NCBI GenBank assembly: GCA_021781775.1
Contig: JAJXWE010000134.1
Span: 1-5,756 of the forward strand
From: Pseudomonadota bacterium
GTDB lineage: Bacteria > Pseudomonadota > Gammaproteobacteria > Steroidobacterales > Steroidobacteraceae
Reading direction: 5' to 3'
Length of the DNA stretch: 5,756 bases
The position numbers were made by a program, and so were the translations under genes. The notes under the pieces were generated by a model. It was given only the letters and a program-made list of their open reading frames with translations, ran no database searches and had not been told where the DNA came from. Shown here piece after piece: positions 1 through 4,261 of the stretch (position 1 is its first letter; each line of letters starts with the position of its first letter).

Positions 1-57
1 GTGGGGGAGTACTGGGAAGAGGACTTCATCGAGATCTCCGTCAAGCGCGAGAGCTAA
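1..57 (+). CDS. C-terminal end of an unidentified upstream gene (partial)
   Basis: Frame 1 is open from the first base to a TAA at 55-57 and gives 18 residues, VGEYWEEDFIEISVKRES. The window edge cuts off the rest of the gene. The GTG at position 1 is more likely an internal valine codon than a start, because an 18-residue protein would be improbable. The tail is acidic and aromatic, then basic, and I do not recognise its family. Only one base separates its stop from the GTG start of the next gene, so the two are probably cotranscribed and translationally coupled. That makes this gene a likely member of the FIST/kinase operon. Its function cannot be judged from what is visible. Confidence 0.6.
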   Translation: MGEYWEEDFIEISVKRES

Positions 58-58
58 C

Positions 59-1258
59 GTGCGTACCGAGCCGCAGACCGTTCCCATGAGCCCATCCGCG
101 GCGCCGGCGGCGCCCGCCGAGGCGCCGATCGTGCTGCTCAGCACTACGGCCGGCGACGAGCGTGCCGCCGCGCAAGCGGTCCGCGCCCAGCTGCCGGCGA
201 TCCCGGACGGGTTCACGACGCTGTTCTGTTCCTCGCGCTACAACCTACCGGTCCTGGCCGGAGAACTGCAGGCAGCCGGCTGCGTGCGCGTGGTCGGCGC
301 AGTGACCGGCCGGGCGATCGGGCCGGAGGGCTACCTGAGCGCCGGGATCACCGGGTTCTATCTGCCGCACGAGCGCTTCAGGGTGGCCGATGCGCTCATC
401 GCCGATGTCGCGAATTTCGGCTTGCCCGATGCGCGTGCGGTTGTGCAGTCGCTGCGCAGGCGACTGCGGCGCAGTGCCTCGGCGGGCTTCGAGCACTTCT
501 TCGGCATGCTGCTGGTGGATGCCGAGCCGCGCTGCGAGGAGCGGCTGGTCGCGGCGCTCGGCACCGAGCTCGGCGGCGTACCCCTGGTCGGCGGCTCGGC
601 CGGCGATGTGTACTTCAATCCGCTCGGTGCGCACTCGACCTGCATACTGCACCAAGGCCGGGCGCTGCGCGGCGGAGCGCTGTTTTGCATCGTCGCGAGC
701 CGCGAGCCGGTGCTGGCGCTCAGTCATCACAACTTCGTGCCGGGCCGGCGGCGGCTGGTGGTCACGGCGGCCGATCCGGATCGGCGCCTGGTGCACGAGA
801 TCAATGGCCGCAGTGCCTTGAAGGTCTACGCGGCCGCGTGCGGCCTGAAGTCGATCCCGAGGGATGCCGGTGCCTTCTCGCCGCATCCGCTCATGATCAA
901 GGTCGGCGGCCAATACTTCGCGCGGGGCATGCAGCGAATCTACGCGGACGGCTCGATCGAGTTCGCCTGCGCAATCGAGCCGGGCCTGGTGGTCACCGTG
1001 GCGCGCCCCGTGGCGATGCTCGAGCGGCTGAAGGAAACGATGGACACCCTCACGCGCACGCTCGGCAAGCCCGAGCTCGTGGTCGCCTTCGACTGCGCGG
1101 CGCGCACCGCATACATGGAGCGGCACGGGCTGAAGAAGCGCGTCTCGGCGCTGCTCGCGCAGCACCACGTGGTCGGCTTCTCGACCCTCGGGGAACAGTT
1201 CAACACCGTGCACGTGAACAATTCGTTCACGTGCATCGGCGTTGCGGCGCGCAAGTAA
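59..1258 (+). CDS. nosP: FIST-domain sensor protein (FIST_N + FIST_C), NosP-like
   Basis: This is a 399-residue soluble protein with no signal peptide or membrane segment. An Ala/Pro-rich N-terminal tail (about residues 10-22) precedes a FIST_N domain (about 24-235) and a FIST_C domain (about 240-385). Visible family motifs are the VGAVTGRAIGPEGY segment (79-92), PLVGGSAGD (175-183), the FDC motif (344-346) and the C-terminal GFSTLGEQFNTVHVN segment (373-387). FIST domains are intracellular ligand-sensing modules. In P. aeruginosa, NosP is a FIST protein that binds haem and nitric oxide and regulates the adjacent kinase NahK. Pairing with a downstream kinase supports the same arrangement here. 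Haem binding cannot be read from sequence; H385 sits in the conserved C-terminal motif but I cannot say it is a ligand. The GTG at 59 is chosen because it abuts the upstream stop and has a weak purine stretch (GAGAG) before it. An ATG at 86 is the alternative. FIST assignment is firm; the NosP symbol is by similarity and context. Confidence 0.88.
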   Translation: MRTEPQTVPMSPSAAPAAPAEAPIVLLSTTAGDERAAAQAVRAQLPAIPDGFTTLFCSSRYNLPVLAGELQAAGCVRVVGAVTGRAIGPEGYLSAGITGFYLPHERFRVADALIADVANFGLPDARAVVQSLRRRLRRSASAGFEHFFGMLLVDAEPRCEERLVAALGTELGGVPLVGGSAGDVYFNPLGAHSTCILHQGRALRGGALFCIVASREPVLALSHHNFVPGRRRLVVTAADPDRRLVHEINGRSALKVYAAACGLKSIPRDAGAFSPHPLMIKVGGQYFARGMQRIYADGSIEFACAIEPGLVVTVARPVAMLERLKETMDTLTRTLGKPELVVAFDCAARTAYMERHGLKKRVSALLAQHHVVGFSTLGEQFNTVHVNNSFTCIGVAARK

Positions 1259-1270
1259 CGGCAGCACAGC

Positions 1271-2689
1271 GTGGCTTCGAAACGCAAGACGGTCCGTCCG
1301 GTCACGCACTCGGTGCTCGCGGCGCGGCTCGAGCGCGTGAAGCAGGAGAACCGTGCACTGCGCAAGACGGTGCACGCGCTGATGGACCGGGTCGAGCGGG
1401 CCATGGACGATCACGGAACGCCGTTCTTCTGGTTTCAGGCGGCCGCGCAGCTGGAGGAGGCCATTCGGCTGCGCACCGAGCAGTACGAGACGCTGAACGC
1501 GCGCCTCTCGAAGGAACTGCAGTCGCGCCGGGAAATCGAGCAGGCGCTGACCGAGGCGAAGCAGCAGGCGGAGCTGGCCAACCAGAGCAAGACGCGCTTC
1601 CTGGCGGCAGCGAGCCACGACCTGCGCCAGCCGCTGAACTCGGCGGTGCTGTTTCTCGAGTCCATCGATGAGCAATCGATGACGGATGCCGATCGCGGCC
1701 TGCTGCAGCGCTCGCGCCTCGCACTCGCTTCACTGAACAACCTGCTCGGCACGCTGCTGGATGTTGCGCGGCTGGATTCCGGCGGCATCGAGCCGCATGT
1801 CGGGGACTTCCCGGTCGCTGCGCTGCTCGATCGGCTGGGACCGGAGTTCCAGGCCGTGGCACGCGCGGCGCGGATCGAGCTGCGCATCATCCGCAGCTGC
1901 GCCATCCTGCATACCGATTCGCGTCTGCTCGAGACGGTGCTGCGTAACTTCATCAGCAACGCCATCCGCTACACGCCGCGCGGGCGGGTGGTGGTGGGCT
2001 GCCGCCGACGCGCCGAAGGTCTGATGATCTGCGTCTACGACACCGGCGTCGGGATCGAGCGCGAGCACCTCGAGGCGATCTTTGATCCGTATTACCAGGT
2101 ACCGCACAGCAGCCGCAGCAGCAGCGTCGGGATCGGGCTCGGGCTGTCCATCGTCAGCCGCATCTGCCTGATGCTCTCGCTGCAGCGCGTGGTCCGCTCC
2201 CGGCCCGGCCGCGGCTCGCTGTTCGCAGTGATCGTGCCGTACGGAAAGGCGACGCCGGAGCTGCTCGCCGAGTGCGCGGGCGCGACGCCGGCCGGTCCGG
2301 GCGGCCCGCTGCGCTCACGGACCGTGGTGGTGATCGACGACAGCCCCGAGGCGCTCGACGGCATGTCCGCGGTGCTTGCCAAGTGGGGGTGCCGCACCAT
2401 CGCAGCGGCCAATCCGACGGATGCGGTGGTAGAGTTGATCTCGGCGGAGCTGGAGCCGGATCTGGTGATCAGCGACTATCACCTCGCCGGCGGCCTGAAG
2501 GGTGACGCAGCGATCACGCAGATCCGGCGGGAATTCGACCGGGCACCGATGAGCGTGGTGATGACGAGCGATCCGGACCCGGCACTGCGCGAGCGGCTGC
2601 GCGCACAGGGATTGGCGGTACTGGAGAAGCCGCTGAATCTGGCTAAGTTGCGTGCGCTGATCGAGCGTGCGCCGGTGGCCATTGGCTGA
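1271..2689 (+). CDS. Cytosolic hybrid sensor histidine kinase (coiled coil-HisKA-HATPase-REC), NahK/ErcS'-related
   Basis: This is a 472-residue kinase without membrane segments. Residues 14-105 are a charged, leucine-rich likely coiled coil, and no PAS or GAF domain is recognisable. The HisKA domain has its H-box at SHDLRQP (115-121, phospho-acceptor H116); HDLRQP is typical of the NahK/ErcS' class. The HATPase has its N-box at NFISNAIRYT (226-235), G1 at DTGVGI (257-262) and G2 at GIGLGLSIV (287-295). After a Gly/Pro linker (about 333-350), a receiver domain has acidic pair D356/D357, phospho-acceptor D402, T432 and K453, so it looks active. The start is a GTG 12 bases after the FIST stop, with no good ribosome binding site, suggesting coupling. 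The region before the first internal ATG (codon 38) aligns in style with kinases paired with FIST proteins, so the longer start is kept. P. aeruginosa NahK is longer and carries PAS sensing; here sensing probably comes from the FIST partner. Phosphotransfer targets are not shown by sequence. Confidence 0.93.
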   Translation: MASKRKTVRPVTHSVLAARLERVKQENRALRKTVHALMDRVERAMDDHGTPFFWFQAAAQLEEAIRLRTEQYETLNARLSKELQSRREIEQALTEAKQQAELANQSKTRFLAAASHDLRQPLNSAVLFLESIDEQSMTDADRGLLQRSRLALASLNNLLGTLLDVARLDSGGIEPHVGDFPVAALLDRLGPEFQAVARAARIELRIIRSCAILHTDSRLLETVLRNFISNAIRYTPRGRVVVGCRRRAEGLMICVYDTGVGIEREHLEAIFDPYYQVPHSSRSSSVGIGLGLSIVSRICLMLSLQRVVRSRPGRGSLFAVIVPYGKATPELLAECAGATPAGPGGPLRSRTVVVIDDSPEALDGMSAVLAKWGCRTIAAANPTDAVVELISAELEPDLVISDYHLAGGLKGDAAITQIRREFDRAPMSVVMTSDPDPALRERLRAQGLAVLEKPLNLAKLRALIERAPVAIG

Positions 2690-2717
2690 TCGGCCGACCA
2701 CCGCCACGGGTTGGCGC

Positions 2718-2721
2718 GGAG
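2718..2721 (+). promoter_or_regulatory. Ribosome binding site of the GST gene
   Basis: GGAG ends 7 bases before the ATG at 2729 and 4 bases before the ATG at 2726. This favours the second of the two adjacent ATG codons and argues against the upstream TTG at 2711. Confidence 0.55.
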
Positions 2722-2728
2722 CACGATG

Positions 2729-3379
2729 ATGAGACTGTATCACTGCCCCGAGACGCGCTCGATGCGTACGCTGTGGCTGCTGCGCGAGCTGCAGATTCCC
2801 TTCGATCTCACGGAGATGCCCTTCGACATCCCGGTGCTGCAAAGCGAGACGTACCGGGCGGTGCACGCGCTCGGGCGGGTGCCGGCGTTGACCGACGGCG
2901 AACTGACGTTGTTCGAGTCCGGCGCGATTACCCAGTATCTGTGCGAGCGCTACCCGGACCGGGGGCTCGGACGGCCACCGGGTCATGCTGAGCGCTACGC
3001 CTGGCTGCAGTGGATCCACTTCGGCGAGACGATGGTGGTGCATGCCGGGGCGCTCGTGCAGCAGCTGCATTTCATCCCTTCGCCGCAGCGCAGCGAGACG
3101 GTGCTGAAGATTGAGTCTCGGCGGTTGCGCAAGGCAATCGGGATGCTCACCACGGTGCTCGACGGCCAGGAGTACCTGCTCGCGGGCGGCTTCAGCGCTG
3201 CCGATGTCAGTGTCGGGTACAGCCTGCACCTCGGCAGCCGGTTCGTGCGCCTGGAGTCGATGCCCGAGGTCGCGGCCTATTATCGGCGGCTCAGTGAGCG
3301 GCCGGCGTTTCGCGCATCGCTGCCGGCCGGCTGGCACCGGCCTATCGGCTGGCTCACTGAGGAATTCGAAGCGATCTGA
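2729..3379 (+). CDS. Glutathione S-transferase family protein
   Basis: This is a 216-residue cytosolic protein of the usual GST length. The N-terminal thioredoxin-like domain (1-75) begins MRLYHCPETRSMRTLWLL, with a CPxxRS segment (C6, S11) at the expected G-site. It has VPAL with the cis-proline (51-54) and the ESGAI glutathione-binding motif (63-67). The all-alpha C-terminal domain (about 85-205) carries the N-capping segment FSAADVSVGY (155-164). Such enzymes conjugate or reduce electrophilic substrates with glutathione; the substrate here is unknown. Start choice: GGAG at 2718-2721 lies 7 bases before ATG 2729 and 4 before ATG 2726, so 2729 is preferred and 2726 is possible. A TTG at 2711 has no such support. 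The gene follows the kinase by about 40 bases on the same strand and may belong to the same transcript. A role in detoxifying intermediates of the pathway that includes the nearby aldehyde dehydrogenase is inference only. Confidence 0.9.
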   Translation: MRLYHCPETRSMRTLWLLRELQIPFDLTEMPFDIPVLQSETYRAVHALGRVPALTDGELTLFESGAITQYLCERYPDRGLGRPPGHAERYAWLQWIHFGETMVVHAGALVQQLHFIPSPQRSETVLKIESRRLRKAIGMLTTVLDGQEYLLAGGFSAADVSVGYSLHLGSRFVRLESMPEVAAYYRRLSERPAFRASLPAGWHRPIGWLTEEFEAI

Positions 3380-3390
3380 GCGGACGGCGC

Positions 3391-4074
3391 TCAGGGGCGC
3401 GTGTTGCGATCGGCCAGCCGCTTGCGCGCCTCGATGGCCGCCTGTGTGCGGTTCGATACGCCGAGCTTGCGCAGCACCAGCGACACGTGCGCCTTGACGG
3501 TGATCTCGCTGATGTCGAGCTCGCGTGCGATGTGCTTGTTGGAAAGACCCTGCGCGAGCAGCTCCAGGACTCGGCGCTGGCGCGAGGTGAGCTGTTGGGC
3601 GTCCACCGCGGGGGCGGCGGGGGGCGTTGCGTTCGCGTGCCGCAGAGCCGAGACGGCGGCGGCCGGCAGGTAGGTGCCGCCGCCCATCACCAGGCGGATC
3701 GCATCGATCAGCACGTCGCGCGGGGCGGATTTCGGCACGTAACCGGCGGCGCCGGCCATCACGACCTCGCTCATAGTCGCCGGCTCGTCGTTGGCGGAGA
3801 CGACGATCAGCGGCGTCAGCGGCGCGGCGGTGCGCACATGGCGCAGGCAAGACAGGCCGGTCGCACCGGGCAGGTTCAGGTCGAGCACGACGAGATCGAA
3901 ATCGGCATCGGAGATGACAATACGCAGCACGTCGTCTTGACAGGCCGCTTCGCTGATATGTGAACCGCCGCAGGCCTGCGACAATATGGTGCGCAGCGCA
4001 TCCCGGTACAGCGGATGATCATCCGCGACGAGGACGCGCTTGGCGTCGGCGGTCAACATTTCATCGGCGGGCAT
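3391..4074 (-). CDS. NarL/FixJ-family response regulator (REC + LuxR-type HTH), ErbR/AgmR-like
   Basis: This is a 227-residue DNA-binding response regulator. The receiver domain (about 12-130) has acidic residues D18/D19, phospho-acceptor D65 within VVLDLNLPG, S93 and K115, so all key residues for phosphorylation are present. A Pro/Ala-rich linker (about 145-160) leads to a LuxR-type helix-turn-helix (162-218) containing LTSRQRRVLELLAQGLSNK, the IARELDISEITVKAHVS recognition region and LRKLGVSNRTQA. Wording such as SNKxIA, TVKAHVS and RKLxVxNRxQA, and the GTYLP segment after the receiver, resembles ErbR/AgmR, regulators of PQQ-dependent alcohol oxidation in Pseudomonas. That placement is from remembered similarity. 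The gene is convergent with the GST gene (11-base gap) and divergent from the aldehyde dehydrogenase, a common layout for a regulator and its target. The ATG at 4074 has only a G-run before it; the ATG at codon 6 (4059) is an alternative start. It is a plausible partner of the nearby hybrid kinase, but cognate pairing is unproven. Confidence 0.93.
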   Translation of the reverse strand: MPADEMLTADAKRVLVADDHPLYRDALRTILSQACGGSHISEAACQDDVLRIVISDADFDLVVLDLNLPGATGLSCLRHVRTAAPLTPLIVVSANDEPATMSEVVMAGAAGYVPKSAPRDVLIDAIRLVMGGGTYLPAAAVSALRHANATPPAAPAVDAQQLTSRQRRVLELLAQGLSNKHIARELDISEITVKAHVSLVLRKLGVSNRTQAAIEARKRLADRNTRP

Positions 4075-4112
4075 CGTCCCCCCGGGAGACGTCGGCGAGA
4101 TCGAACGGCGCC

Positions 4113-4118
4113 ATCATA
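4113..4118 (-). promoter_or_regulatory. Possible -10 element for the response regulator gene
   Basis: Read on the - strand this is TATGAT, five of six matches to TATAAT, lying about 39 bases upstream of the regulator's ATG. The only -35-like sequence nearby is TTGGTC (4139-4134), with a short 15-base spacer and a poor match, so the promoter call is weak. It overlaps the palindrome at 4116-4127, which would suit autoregulation. Confidence 0.25.
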
Positions 4119-4127
4119 CTAAAGTAT
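4116..4127. repeat. 12-bp palindrome ATACTAAAGTAT, candidate operator
   Basis: ATACT and AGTAT form a perfect inverted repeat around a 2-base centre. It stands out as an AT-rich patch in GC-rich surroundings. The TAC...GTA half-sites are of the kind bound by NarL/FixJ-family dimers, and such a regulator is encoded immediately to the left. It lies about 41 bases from the regulator start and 134 from the dehydrogenase start. Binding is inference. Confidence 0.35.
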
Positions 4128-4222
4128 CCCCGCGACCAATCCCATCGGCTCATAGGCAAGGCGAGCTGCGGCTGCCGATACTCCGGTCATCCTCGCCGGT
4201 GCGCCCGGCGGACTCACGAGAC

Positions 4223-4236
4223 CGATCGGCGATCGG
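4223..4236. repeat. Tandem heptamer CGATCGG x2
   Basis: CGATCGG occurs twice back to back, 25 bases before the dehydrogenase start and so probably within its leader or promoter. Each copy overlaps the palindrome CGATCG. It may be a protein-binding site or chance in GC-rich DNA. Confidence 0.2.
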
Positions 4237-4251
4237 CACCATACGCAGAGG

Positions 4252-4255
4252 GGAG
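4252..4255 (+). promoter_or_regulatory. Strong ribosome binding site of the aldehyde dehydrogenase
   Basis: GGAG, within a longer AGAGGGGAG purine run (4247-4255), ends 6 bases before ATG 4262. It is the best Shine-Dalgarno site in the window and fixes the start of the dehydrogenase, including its N-terminal extension. It suggests this gene is translated more strongly than the regulatory genes, whose starts have weak sites. Confidence 0.7.
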
Positions 4256-4261
4256 CAAGTC

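Larger units (their letters stand above)
4075..4261. promoter_or_regulatory. Divergent intergenic region between response regulator and aldehyde dehydrogenase
   Basis: These 187 bases separate the start of the - strand regulator from the start of the + strand dehydrogenase, so promoters for both must lie here unless transcripts enter from outside. Contents seen: an AT-rich patch with a 12-bp palindrome (4116-4127), a possible - strand -10 element overlapping it (4113-4118), a 6-bp GC-rich inverted repeat (4194-4199 and 4205-4210), a tandem 7-bp repeat CGATCGG (4223-4236) and a strong ribosome binding site (4252-4255). I find no convincing sigma-70 -35/-10 pair and no correctly spaced sigma-54 GG/GC pair for the dehydrogenase. 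No small open reading frame with a good start stands out. Confidence 0.6.

Noticed and set aside
685..1671. 328-codon open frame on the + strand
   Set aside because: An out-of-frame shadow within the FIST and kinase genes. Its Gly/Ala/Arg-rich translation has no domain.
245..1675. 476-codon open frame on the - strand
   Set aside because: Antisense to the FIST gene and the kinase N-terminus. Arg/His/Gln-rich low-complexity translation with no recognisable motif.
2673..2703. Inverted repeat CGGTGG/CCACCG around the kinase stop codon, considered as a terminator
   Set aside because: Only a 6-bp stem with a large loop and no following T-run. It is expected by chance in GC-rich DNA.
2315..3850. 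511-codon open frame on the - strand
   Set aside because: It lies across the kinase receiver, the GST and the regulator, all with clear family motifs. Its Arg/Ala/His-rich translation shows no domain; it is a shadow of GC-rich codon use.
4194..4210. Hairpin CGCCGG-TGCGC-CCGGCG, considered as a terminator or attenuator
   Set aside because: Short stem with no T-run and no leader peptide or anti-stem seen. Noted as part of the intergenic region only.
4235..4246. GG...GC resembling a sigma-54 promoter before the dehydrogenase
   Set aside because: The spacing between GG and GC is 8 bases rather than 10, and TTGC is absent.
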